From Zychaea mexicana (taxonomy: Eukaryota > Mucoromycota > Mucoromycetes > Mucorales > Lichtheimiaceae): 64,000 bases of DNA. Where the stretch lies: assembly GCF_025766255.1 (NCBI RefSeq), contig NW_026516719.1, positions 1 through 64,000 of the forward strand. The letters are read 5' to 3'. Shown one piece after another: positions 33,039 to 46,855 of this stretch (its first letter is position 1; each line of letters opens with the position of its first letter). A program made the translations under genes and the position numbers. The notes under the pieces were generated by a model that was given only the letters and a program-made list of their open reading frames with translations, ran no database searches and was not told where the DNA came from.

Positions 33039-33499
33039 ATGCATGTATGATCTATAATATTACCCTCCTCCAAATTTTTCTTTGTAGTCCTGTTCTCGTC
33101 AAGCTCCTCCTGTTTTCCCCTCTGTATTGTCCCTTCTTATTTCATCATTCATGTAGTACTATTCTGTAGATAAACTTTACTCATTCTCCTCCCCACATGC
33201 TCTTCAAACCATCAAAAGAACTGTATGCTGTTCTGTTTACACACTTTTGTTGGATGCTCTGTTTAAGTGATGTGCGTCCCTGGATATGCATGCCTTGTAT
33301 ATTGTGATGGCAATGTCATAAAAGGAAGTTGTGTGCGTGCTACATACTTTTTAGACATTATTATTAGGATTCATGCTGACCCGAGAGCAAAGAGAAAAGC
33401 AAAACTACAAGGCTATTACAGGGATGGGGAAGATGTCTATACATGTAAGAAACAAGAAAAACTAAAGTAGGTAAAGGGGCGGGGGTATATGGCAAGAGA
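33039..33499. other. convergent 3' intergenic region
   Basis: 461 bp between the stop codons of the kinase gene (+) and the WD40 gene (-). T/C-rich tract just after the kinase stop. The 67-codon frame at 33267-33470 has no support. Confidence 0.45.
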
Positions 33500-36400
33500 T
33501 TATTTCGATCGGCCCGTAGAATAGAGAAGATGTCCTATGTGCGGCCGTGTCTTTGACTTTGAAGATTCATTGGATCTGTGCGAGCTTGTACTGGGCGGAT
33601 GATGATGGTTTATAACATGATCGAGACTGCTGCTCTTCCGATGCATATTCCGTGGCCGCTTTTGCTTTTGAATGAGAACTTCATCATAGACGCCAGAATC
33701 CATGCGCCATACCTTGATACAGCCCGTGTCATTTGCGGAAACAATAATCTGCCCGTCTGGATAACTGTACTTACCCCGCAGTTCGCCCCACCACTCCTCT
33801 TTTTCTTCCTCCTGCTCCTCCGGTCTGATGCCGTCATCGTCTTCATCGCTGCTGAGCTGATCATTCTGCGTGAGGCATAAGCGGTGCATCCCAAAATCAG
33901 TGCCCGAGAATGAACGTCGCATCAAGCGAATCTCTTCATGGTTCTTGGCCTTCCATCGGCGCTGACGAAGATCTTCAAGGGCTGGATCAATCGGGGTATG
34001 GTTATAAATGGTATCACGTCCGGTTCTAGCTAAAGCTTGCCGTGTTCGTGTTGGTGCAAACGTGGCAACTGTGGCAACATGTTGATGCGCTTCAAAGTAT
34101 TCACTATGACTACGTAACTTGTCGGTTTGTTTCTCGCTGTTGCGCTTAAGCCATCCAGGCACACGCGTCGAACTTGGTGTGGATGTGTGGTGCTGTTGAC
34201 CATTGGCAACATTGCTGCCACCAGCACTCGTCCGAAAATGCTCGTCGTCGTTTGCATCGAACTCGCCGAGCGCTACTTCAGTTCCTTGCCAATGATGGAA
34301 TGGTGAATACATGATTGGCTCTGTCACCCAGATATATACATTGCCATCCTCAGATCCGCTCACAATATTCCGTCCATCATCACTAACAGTATTTACAAGT
34401 CAATAATGCTGGGCCTTTCTTAGTTTGACATGTGTAACACAATGTGTACCTGAATGTGGCACGAATTTGCATTGAATGGTTGTGCGCGCCTTTGTATTTG
34501 TACATGAGACTCTTGTCCCGCATGTTATATAAACGCGTCCTTGAATCGTTGCTTGTGATGAGCATCTTTTCGTCACCTGGAAGCAAGCCCGGCATAGCTT
34601 CAATACCAGTAATCTTGCGGCCCTTTTTCGACGTACGCTTGCTAAACCTTATATTGATTTGTGTGTTGTATCGAAGACCTTGCGTCTCGTAGAAAAAGCA
34701 TTGGCCTATCTGTGATCCAGCACATGCGGTCTTGCCATCCAGTGTGAATCCAATGGCCGTTATTAGGTTTCCATTCGGCACTTCGTTCCAAAATGCCACT
34801 TTTTTATCCGAAATGTTCCACAACCGTAATCTGCTATCAAGTGATCCAGATAGAAAGAAGCAGTCATCCTATGAAATCCGATATAAAAGGGTTAATATGT
34901 GCGTCGTCAAGAGTCGTTCTACCGTGATGTTTTCTCTCCGTAGGAAATACAAGATATGTACCTTGGGATGGAAGCACACAGATGTAACAATGTCCAGATG
35001 GGGAAACACACCTAAGCATTCCTCCCTTGACACATGCCACAACCTTACAGTCTTATCCATTGAAGCCGAGATAATGAAATTGTTCTAGAAGCAATGATGT
35101 TAGCATTGATTTTGGAGACATTATTGTAATCCCTTCCTTTGTTTTCTTTTTCCTTCGTACCCTTGACCAGCTAATATCAAGAACATCCGCAAGATGACCG
35201 CGATACTCGCGTAGGGGAGTATCCTCAAACACATGGATCGTTTCTTTTTCCTCGCTATCCTCCCCATTGTATGCGTGATCTAGCACTTTCCATACATGAA
35301 TGTTGCAGAATTGTCCAGCCGAAGCCATGTATTTCCCATCCTTGCTAAACATCATTGTCCATGTTGCACCATGTGCGAAGCTCTGACTATGAGAGTGCTC
35401 CTGGGTATCATGTGAAGGTCGTCTAGCCTGACTGCTGTTTATTGATCGAGGTAAAAGTGTGAGGGTCTGAGCCAAACACAATCGAGAGAGCTCATGGTTG
35501 GATTTGTTCTTGGACTTGACCTTCAAAAAACGAAGAGGATACATGGTCCGCTTTAGCATTAAATCCATAAGTAGCGAAGGGATTCTTGCTGTTTATTTTC
35601 TCTTACCTTAACAGGCAGCCCAATATGAGGAAAGTGATCGCGAAGGGTGCCAAGTGCATTTGGCATGTGTAGCGTGCCTGACCGACTCGACTCTGTGCTA
35701 TTCCGCCCAGCTATGGATTCTGATGATGATGTTGTCCCCGTACTGTGTTCTGATACATCATCCTCGTCCGCCGCTATTGTATCAGGGTCATCCTCGTCTT
35801 TTGTAGAAGATTCATTCGTCTTTTTTCGCCGACGAAGACCAATTCGCTCCAGAAAACTCTTTTTCCCCTTTTTATCGCTACTGCAATCATTCTTTAAAAA
35901 TAAGCATAGCCACTCATCTTTCTGTCTATAGATTGTGTGTGTGCAATATATTGCTAGGGAAATTAAAAGACTTACCCCGTATGCTCAGCCTGACGAGATT
36001 CGTTACTTTTGTTATTATTATTATTATTATTTCCCGTGCTCATCATACTGAGTTTACTCTTTTGCGATCGAAGCGTACGTGATGATGATGATGGTGGTGG
36101 TGCTTGCAACGGCATAGTTATTTCCAACGAAGGTTGTGCCTGTTGTTGATGATGTCGTGGCGGTTCATTTGATAGCGTTGCCTGTTGTGCGTTTGTCGTT
36201 GCCGTTGTATCAAGATTGGTACCGCTACTGTTGTCACCCCATGAAGCTGAAGAAAAGATAATTGCCAAACAAACAAAACGGAGGATTTAAATTTCAGCTT
36301 GGCGAGTACAATTTGAAATTATGATAGAAGGATATGATAGAGGAAACATACATACGACTTTCAGACGTTCGCCAATCAGGACCGACGGTAATCGAATTAC

Positions 36401-36626
36401 GATGTAATCGATGTGGTGCAGTAGTAACAACTGCACTGCTGCTAGTGCTATCTGTTGTATGCTTTCGAACCATGGTGGCGGGAGCGTTGATGGTGGCAGT
36501 GTTGTTCAACTGGTGTTTTTTAACGTCTTGCTGTTGCTTCTGTTTTTGGGAGTCAGGAACAGGCGTGAGCGTGACCGTACTGTTCTTTGCATCGTAAAAC
36601 GTGCCATCATCAGAACTGTACTCCAT
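33500..36626 (-). CDS. WD40 repeat protein, WDR44/DGR2-like
   Basis: Seven minus-strand exons (36626-36356, 36246-35976, 35880-35607, 35550-35161, 35084-34962, 34868-34450, 34382-33500) give about 876 aa. The N-terminal 270 residues are disordered: Ser/Thr-, Gln- and Asn-rich, with a seven-Asn run coded near 36020. The WD40 part starts around [19 protein letters not shown] and continues through [26 protein letters not shown] and [13 protein letters not shown] long charged insertion with DEDDDG and [11 protein letters not shown] follows, then the last blade ([15 protein letters not shown]) and a basic His/Ser tail. The same layout of interrupted propeller and insertion occurs in human WDR44 (Rab11 effector) and yeast Dgr2/Ymr102c, so a trafficking role is plausible. 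An ATG at 36735 extends the frame by 36 Cys-rich residues. I prefer MEYSSDDGT as start, with modest confidence. Confidence 0.88.
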
Positions 36627-37057
36627 GTTTCGAGGCCGGGTAAAAAAACACGGGCAACAGATTGATCCGCACAGGCGGTATGCAGCCCTATTTAAAGTGT
36701 TCTCGTGCTCAAGAAAAGGCCGCCCACTCAAGCACACATTATCTGCAACGTCGTACAGAAACTCAATATGTGACCCTGTCTCAGCCTGACTGACCGCACG
36801 GTGTTTACGCTTTCATAATCTAGCAGAAGTTTATAGCCTCCTCCATATTCCGAATAGACGATCATACATACATCAAAAGAAAGGAATTGGGAGGCAGCTG
36901 CTATGACTAACGATATGATTCAATGGTATATATCCTGGTTGATGATCTTTATTGCAACAAGCGATGGCAAAATATTATATGATGATGTATGATATTCAAG
37001 AAAGTGATAGCAGCACACATAGTAGAATTAGATAAGCAATATGTAGCGGTGAGAATT
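36627..37057. other. intergenic region
   Basis: 431 bp: the promoter of the WD40 gene and the 3' flank of the repeat-protein gene, both on the minus strand. Nothing else supported. Confidence 0.4.
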
Positions 37058-37630
37058 CTATTTCTCGTCAGCTTCGTTCTCATCAGGCTCATTCTCGTTC
37101 TCATCGGGCTCGTTCTCGTCCCGTTCTCCTCGCTTGGCTAAGCTGCGCTTGCGCTTGCCGTTATCGTTCTCGTCCTTTTCGTTTTCTTCTGGCTCGTTGT
37201 CCTTTTCATCAGCTTCATGTTCGTTCTCGTCCCGTTCTGCTCGCTTGGCCAAGCTGCGCTTGCGCTTGCCATTATCGACTTCGTTTTTTTCGATTTCCTT
37301 TGGTTCGTTTTCCTTTGGTTCGTTTTCCTTTGGTTCGTTTTCCTTTGGTTCGTTTTCCTTCTGTTCGTTTTCCTTCTGTTCGTTTTCCTTCTGTTCGTTT
37401 TCGTTTTCCTTTGGCTCATCTCTCTTTGTAAGGCTGAGTATATTTCGTCGCACCACGTTCATCGCGCTAGCAGCCTCGACCGAGCCGTCTGTATATGGAT
37501 TGTTTGCTACACCAGGTTCTCTCGGGCTAATGCTAGGTTCCCTCGAGGCAACATTAGGAGCATAATCAGCTTGGACGGTAGAAGCAATGGCAGCGATTGC
37601 AGAAAATGTTAGGATAGCTCCGAAACGCAT
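37058..37630 (-). CDS. secreted acidic/basic repeat protein with Kex2-type sites, copy A
   Basis: A single exon of 190 aa. MRFGAILTFSAIAAIASTVQA is a clear signal peptide. Residues 71-112 are pentapeptide repeats (PKENE and QKENE, about eight copies). Two repeats of DNGKRKRSLAKR-x-ERDENE then follow (from about 119 and 156). Dibasic sites stand at Lys-Arg 69-70, 129-130 and 166-167, plus KRKR at 122-125 and 159-162. Cleavage there would release three main acidic peptides of about 50, 27 and 23 residues and short RSLA-type linkers. This looks like a Kex2-processed repeat precursor, similar in plan to fungal pheromone or Rep/KEP proteins, but I know no homologue. The alternative is a low-complexity wall or stress protein. 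A 5' extension from a GTG at 37645 is not credible. Copy B at 39764 shares the leader. Confidence 0.8.
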   Translation of the reverse strand: MRFGAILTFSAIAAIASTVQADYAPNVASREPSISPREPGVANNPYTDGSVEAASAMNVVRRNILSLTKRDEPKENENEQKENEQKENEQKENEPKENEPKENEPKENEPKEIEKNEVDNGKRKRSLAKRAERDENEHEADEKDNEPEENEKDENDNGKRKRSLAKRGERDENEPDENENEPDENEADEK

Positions 37631-39763
37631 TTTGAGAGATTTCACTGAAAGATATGGTTGTAAGTAGTGGAGATGATGGTCTACTGAGTATCTGGGACTC
37701 TTTTGAGCCCTTTTATATACAAGACGGATGCGGTTGCTTTCCTCAAAAAGTACATACGCCCATCTGCCACCATTCCACTTTTATGGTGCTATATAGCTGA
37801 TTCATTACATTGAATTATTCTTCGTGTTTAGTAGGGTTTAGAGTCAAAGTATTACAACCCCTTCCTACCCCTTAAATCTTTGCTAGATAAAAAAGAGTAA
37901 GAATAAAAATTATGCTTGCCCGGTGCTCATTAGTAAATGAAACTAAAATCAACACGGAGGTAACATTGCCCTGTGCACATTTGTACAGCTTACTTTACAT
38001 CTACACGCACTTCGCTTTGTTATCTAATTGTCGCGAGTTATACAATGAATCACATTCTTCCCTGAACTTACTGTTCGCCATTGAAAAACGAAGGAATGAT
38101 GCTGTTAAGTTCAATCAGGAACTCCAACAACATAGCAGCAGTGATTGCCCGCATATTGTTGACATAGTCAACAAAACAGCTCAGCAGACATCATGTATTT
38201 GAAACATTCCAATAGGCGGCTGATCATGAACCAGTATACTATGTACGCAGGGTGCTGCACATGATTGTTTATCAAAGTGATCTTTCTTTGTCCAAGTCTC
38301 CAAGCGTAAAGTGCTACAACTTCAACCAAGTCATAACATTCAACATCATACTATATGCATGCTCCCCTTTGAAGAAGCGTTGTATCGCGGAATATAGCAT
38401 CATGTACTCCTTCTGTTCCTCCTGGTGCTAGGTTATTATTACATATAATGCATCTATGTTTCTTTCGCTGTTGTTGTAAAGTCTTTTTTTATTCTTTTTG
38501 CACATCGATTGTTCTTTTTTCTTATCACTATGGTACAAATAAATAGCGCCCATTAACGTTATAAACATATAGAATATCGCCATCATCAAGGAAAATGAGA
38601 TGGCAATATTGAGAATTTCTTTTTGGATGCTATTACTAACCATAATAATAAAGCAGCAGCACACGCATTCATAGAAATAATTTTCGGTGAGAAGCGTCGC
38701 GTACATATGTACATAAAGTTTGTTGTAAAAACTTGCATGTAAACCGTGATCGACCATCGCCTAAGTTATGGAAGCGCTACTAAGCATTCCATTAAGCGGC
38801 ATTATAGTCGTATCTTTAGCTATCTGTCTTATCATGTACATACCGAGAATACATTTCCAGATCGACTCTTCCAACCTTTCCTACCACTTCAGGCTTCGAT
38901 AAGCATCGAGGGGACGAACAAAAAAAGGGTTGAAAAAACATGCTTATGACAATTGACACGGGCCGACAACAGATTTGCTACTACATCTCAACCTCCTGGT
39001 TTCAGCATACTACGTACCTATATGTTTATAATTTCTATAGAGCTTCGACACCGGTACGTAATGGATTTCTTTGCGTAATGGTGATATAATAATTTAAGGT
39101 TGCTATTCATTTAAACACGTTTCGAACGCATATTTAAAATTAAACATCTATGGGATTGATGATATAATAAGAAGGAATTTACAAGTGATAATACTTTAAA
39201 AAGATGAGAAAAGAGGTAGGACGACGTGAGGTATTGTGTGCTTTGAAGTGCAATAGCGATTGCCATCTAACATTAACCTCTCTATTCTCCTTCTGTAAGA
39301 CGGCTATCCTTCTTACCGCAAACTTACGATCTACTGTATATAAGTCGTTTGTTTTGTGATCGCAGCTTCTGTTGCTAAAAAGCGAAAAACTTTATCTGTT
39401 CGCATTCTGTATACTGCTTATCAATAATGATATATTGACAGCAAAGTTAGCTATGTAAAGTTACATACGCAATGATGTTGAGCAAAATAGAACTCGCAGC
39501 ATCTTTGTAATAATATTATTTATGATAAGACATCGAAACAGAAATAATAATAAACGCGTATGTATTATATTAAGGAGAAATTTCACAATGCGATAATCTT
39601 TTAAATTATGATAAAGGTATTGCTTTCTAAAATAAAAACGAATTACGGCTAATACTACTCAACAATAATGCTGTAAAAAATCATTATAAAATTATATATA
39701 GGATCATTAAAGTACGCCCGTATGGACTTTACTGAGGTGCTAGTCAGGTTCGTTTTCGTCAAT
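37631..39763. other. AT-rich spacer between the two secreted-repeat genes
   Basis: 2.1 kb. Two ATG-initiated frames occur: 37912-38202 (+, 96 aa, one NKT glycosite near the end) and 38428-38757 (-, 109 aa, one strongly hydrophobic span). Neither has a known domain or a splice-linked partner, and neither can be upheld as a gene from sequence alone. The left 400 bp contains the copy A promoter. It is unclear whether this spacer is part of the duplication. Confidence 0.5.
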
Positions 39764-40213
39764 TTAATTTTCGTCGCGTTCATTTTCGTCACGTTCATTT
39801 TCGCCACGTTCATGCTCGTCGCGCTCATTTTCGCCACGTTCGTTTTCGTCGCGCTCATTTTCGCCACGTTCATGCTCGTCGCGCTCATTCTCGTCACGTT
39901 CATTTTCGTCTCGCTCGTTCTCGTCGCGTTCATATCGCCTCTTTGCAAAGCTGAGTCTGTTTTTCTTCACAGCTTTGAGCGCAACAGCAACCTTCGCGGG
40001 ATAGACGACCTTTTGGAAACCATTGGTATCCACAAGCTTGTTCTGGTGGGAAGCAGTGCCAGTCGGATTACCGCCACCGCAAATTCCTCCTTTGCCAAAT
40101 AGGGCCGGAGTGCCTTCTTCAACGCGAGATTGACCATTGCCAGTCATAATCTGGGCTTGGGCGGAAGCAACAACAGCAAGGGCAGAGAGTGTAAGGATGG
40201 TTCCAAAACGCAT
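39764..40213 (-). CDS. secreted acidic/basic repeat protein with Kex2-type site, copy B
   Basis: A single exon of 149 aa. The signal peptide MRFGTILTLSALAVVASAQA is nearly identical to that of copy A, and the context before ATG (TCTCAA) matches. A Gly-rich, one-Cys segment (ICGGGNPTG) is unique to this copy. LSFAKRRYERDENE then parallels RSLAKRAERDENE of copy A, with a Kex2-type Lys-Arg at 91-92. The rest is about ten pentapeptides ERDEN, ERGEN and ERDEH, coded by a 15-bp minisatellite. Just after the TAA stop the frame goes on with seven codons (IDENEPD) and TAG; copy A ends in a related DENEPDENE string. So this copy may have been shortened by a nonsense change or repeat slippage. An upstream in-frame ATG (40282) would bury the signal peptide and is unlikely. 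Confidence 0.78.
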   Translation of the reverse strand: MRFGTILTLSALAVVASAQAQIMTGNGQSRVEEGTPALFGKGGICGGGNPTGTASHQNKLVDTNGFQKVVYPAKVAVALKAVKKNRLSFAKRRYERDENERDENERDENERDEHERGENERDENERGENERDEHERGENERDENERDEN

Positions 40214-40765
40214 ATTGAGATACTTGTAGCTGACAGTAAAGGTATCAAAATTTCTGTAAGCAGTATAATGAAAGAGGTTCACTATTTATATGTGAAGACA
40301 GGCAACACAGTGGCAGGGGAAGGATCACAGTACCCCTTCTTTCCTCCTTCAAATGAGAAAACACACACTCTACAAGATTGATATCAACAACATTTATTAA
40401 GGGTGTTCTTTAAGAGCGTTGATATGCAGTGAACATCATAGTATCCCGTAGTGAGGTGCTGTAGCTCCCTGTGAGTTACTGTAGTAAGTAATAGCAGATG
40501 TTTTAGCTCAGACGCACTTGTCAATGCAGTAAAATTGATCAAGCGCCAAATCATGCATGTTTCTTTAAATCACCAAAGAAATAGCTATATACTTTTGACT
40601 TCCTGACTATAACTGTATAACCCTTTCCAGCCCCTTGGACTAAAGGCATGGTGTGCATATCGTATAAGGGATATAGAAATTCCTTGCACACAGCATGACA
40701 TACATGTTTGCTTCCAGCGGTCACCGAAACATGTTCTCAAGTTTCGTGTGCGTCTGTCTAATGAA
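40214..40765. other. intergenic region
   Basis: 552 bp covering the promoter of copy B and the 3' flank of the helicase gene. No supported gene. Confidence 0.4.
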
Positions 40766-43543
<2,778 letters not shown>

Positions 43544-44003
43544 TATCGTAGGATCGGCGTCGAGATCGTACAGAAAAATAAAAGAAAAAAAAAGACGCTT
43601 TAATGATTTTTCTACAAGAAGTAGTTGAGTTCGAAATGGCCGAGGCTGCTACATAAACGTGTGACAGAAATAGCCTAAAGTCATCTCTGGGGTAACCTTA
43701 CAGAAATATATGCTAGGTCCAACATTATTTCATGGTTTTACTTCGAGTATAAAGGCATAGAACAAAATGTGCGTGAATTCTGCGGATGTGTTAGCGTCCT
43801 TTTGCAATAGAAGATGTTGTCACTTCACATGAACTCCTTCTCCCAACATTTGTAACCTCCCTAAAAAAAATTGGATGTTGGAAGAATCTTTTGGTTTATT
43901 AGTGAGTGCTCATAGAGCTACTATATACTTCTACAACGGGTTTATGAAAAAATGCCATAGCAATACAAAGAAAGGTGAGAAGCGCAGCTCCACAAAAGAA
44001 GCG
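43544..44003. other. intergenic region
   Basis: 460 bp: the promoter of the helicase gene and the 3' flank of the small gene to the right. No supported gene. Confidence 0.4.
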
Positions 44004-44316
44004 TCATCTATGTCGAAGATACTTCATCAGAGTTTTGAGCAGTTTCTCTGACCAAAAAAGAAATAAAGACAGATCAGTAAAAATGCCAAAAAGACAAAAT
44101 GTCATGCGGAAATAAATCTCTCGATACGTACCAGGCTTTGTAGGGATAGGGTGCACAAAGGGTGCGCTGACTTGGGCCGGCAGCGCGAGTGGATGTTCGA
44201 AAGGTAATTCGAGATGGTTCTTCCAACAGCTTAGTGAATGCCAATTGACGTGATCCCGAGGATGCCATGGTTCGCGGCTGGCGAGAAGGAGGAGGAGTAG
44301 GATAGAATTCAGCCAT
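44004..44316 (-). CDS. doubtful small spliced gene, unknown function
   Basis: An 84-nt intron with excellent signals (donor GTACGT at 44131, ACTGAT branch-like site, T-rich tract, TCAG to 44048) lies on the minus strand. The exon before it has two open frames. Frame 1 starts with ATG at 44316 (MAEFYPTPPPSRQPRT) but ends in a stop formed across the splice junction, giving about 61 aa. Frame 2, one base over, has no in-frame ATG nearby; across the junction it reads PIPTKPEKLLKTLMKYLRHR and then TGA at 44004. It also has a hydrophobic stretch near its start (ILLLLLLAS). Neither product resembles a family I know. Transcription is likely given the intron; which frame is translated, if any, is open. 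Confidence 0.35.
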
Positions 44317-46855
44317 ATCTGGTCGCAAGTGCAAGAAAAATGAAGCTTATTATAGGTGGAGATAAGAGTATTAAAATGCTATGGTGCAGTTTGTCTTCGA
44401 TTTGGCTCTTTTTATATTTGTTCAATACAATGAGGTTATCGTAAAGATATGAATGGGTACCCTTAAATAATAAATGAGCTACAGTATTGTTTGTGTTGTC
44501 ATTCATTGATTTTTTTCGGCTTGGGGTATTCTGATGTTATCTGATATTGCTACTTACTTTATAATGAAAAGTTTAGTATATGCATACCGCCACGGCGATG
44601 GCGACAGCAGCACTATTTACAGAGCTTACAATTTCTCGCGTCGTATCTCAAACAGGTAACTAACCTGCTATATATTGTAAAGATGATCTGCTGTTTTGGT
44701 TACTGCAGGGAAACCCAGAAAATCAAATTTCTATAATATCCTTGAGTGAATAACCAGATGTGGGACGAGCGTTATATACTGGGCCATTTACCCAAAGTGT
44801 AATGATTTCGTGAGGTAATCGTCTTCATATGATATATTACTGATAGGAAAAGCTTTGCACAGAGATTATCAAGCCACTACAGTATATTTAGCTGGTATCA
44901 GTTGATTGACAACATCAGAAAAGTTCATTCCTTTTCATATTATCCAATGAAACGTATCAATAGAAAGCATTAGCGTGACAACATTATTGATGCATGCGGT
45001 ATAAGTGTGGAATCTTCTATAATACTGAGTCGGTAACATAACTGGATCTCGACAATGTAATCGAGCGCCGGCCTATTACGCGGCAAATGGAATGAGACCT
45101 GGCCAGCACTGATCATGGTCAACCTAGATATAGACTGGACCGATAATTATGATGCCAGCAATGAGCCGACATTAGAGGATATCTTAGACTAAATATACTA
45201 AATAATTATCCCCATTCATAATTCATCCATACAAAACATTTTCCACCAAGTGAGGGATTTTTTTCAGTTATGGAAACATTACTTTATCAGTTATTATTTT
45301 CCTAATCATGATTATCGTACTGCAAGGAAGCGACTACTGCATAGATCCGGCAATGGTGCATGCCACCTTGTCTTCCATTATAACTTTTCAATTTGTATAA
45401 CCCGAAGCCGGTCCATCATCATTTTGCTTTGCAAGGCAGCGAGTGAGTAGCGAGCAGCGAGCAGCGACTACATATACATTCTATTGTTCCAATAATGATA
45501 AAGCACTGATCACCGTCAGCGCTATTATATCCACAAGCAACCTTCATAATACCGTTCCTTCCGAAAGCTGATTGCTTCTACCATAAGTGAAGTATATATT
45601 CCCGATACGTTAGTATTAACACAATACTTCATTTGTCTATAGTAGTAGTAGCTGCCTGTTCGTTATTACATTGGTAGTATCAGTTCGAGCAATCATACAG
45701 CGGTTTTTTCGATGTATATAACATATCGAGTCAGCTGTCATTCAGTTATTCATTGTGGTTTACCCCTCTTGCTATCATACGGCCATCACTATCCAGCTAC
45801 AGACATTTGTATTTTATGTAACAAACTTGATTTAACGGTCTTTTAAGTATTTTGTTATGAGACCACATTATTCTCATATAACAGTCTCTCTTTTTTTGCG
45901 TCCTGAGTTATTGCAACTTAATCGCATTCATTTTCTTTGATTTCTTGTTCTTTGCAGCCTATGTACAAGGAGAAAACATATTCTAAAAAAAGTTCAAGGG
46001 AGCTGTAATGTGGCAGTATTATTAGACGTCAGTGGGCACACTTTTAGATAGATTTATCATTTCAGAAAAAGAAGGATCATGCTATTGAAAGAGACTCCAA
46101 ACAAAAAATAACTTTCTCATTAAAAATAAAACAACGCATGCTAGTAACTCCTCCTCCTGCCACACTGTAGTTTCTACAACTCTGTAAAGAAAAACGAGAA
46201 TCACGGTAAACTACTTTTATATACTAGACATTTTATGTGTCCAGCATATGTCTTAGGAGAAAATACCAATCCTTAACACTCATCAGCATCATCGTGTCAC
46301 GCTGTAGACGTAACGTACACTATGTTTGCACAGTAAGATCGTCGTCCAGATATATAACACAGCACCATCACTAAGTAATGCTTATCAAAGAAGACGCACA
46401 ATAATGTGTCATTATGTCATTTCAGCGGACCCATTGTTGCCAACCAAAAGGACTCACAGTTCTCATGACTTGATATGCAACGACGATCGAAATAGTAATT
46501 CGTTTCTACAGTGTTCTACAGGCAAAACCAACATTTGCAATAGACTCACTTTATCATCATTATTGCAACTTTTATTTGAACGACGGTAAATAAAACGACC
46601 ATGAATGTAACAGCTTGATGTTAGAACTCGATTCTTGAAGATAAACTAAATACCGATATATGGGTGCCTCACTGTACGTCACTTTTCAGTTGAATGGTCA
46701 AGTACTATCAGAGCAAACTGGCATAGTAAGTTTCCAAAAATAGTTGGTATTTATGGACGTCACGATGATCATGCTTGAGTTGGCGAGTTGCCAAAATCGA
46801 GCAACAGCCGCAAAGCGGTGACACGGAACTTCTTTGCTGCAACCATTAATTTTAA
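44317..46855. other. 2.5 kb without a supported gene
   Basis: AT-rich. Noted inside: a short frame at about 45112-45189 whose product (MVNLDIDWTDNYDASNEPT) has an open lead back to about 45060 but no known family, and a GCGAGCA/GTGAGTAGCGA-type short repeat at 45437-45466. Neither is supported as a gene. The right end is the VPS13 promoter. Confidence 0.5.

Noticed and set aside
37134..37565. Long plus-strand frames rich in Phe/Ser opposite copy A of the repeat protein
   Set aside because: They are the antisense of the Glu/Asn/Lys pentapeptide repeats. The minus strand has the signal peptide and shared paralogue.
38428..38757. 109-codon minus-strand frame with one TM-like span
   Set aside because: AT-rich spacer makes hydrophobic Ile/Phe/Tyr runs likely. 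No homologue, no partner exon and no coding bias visible.
39722..40102. Plus-strand Val/Phe/Ala-rich frame opposite copy B
   Set aside because: Antisense of the ERDEN repeats, with the same reasoning as for copy A.
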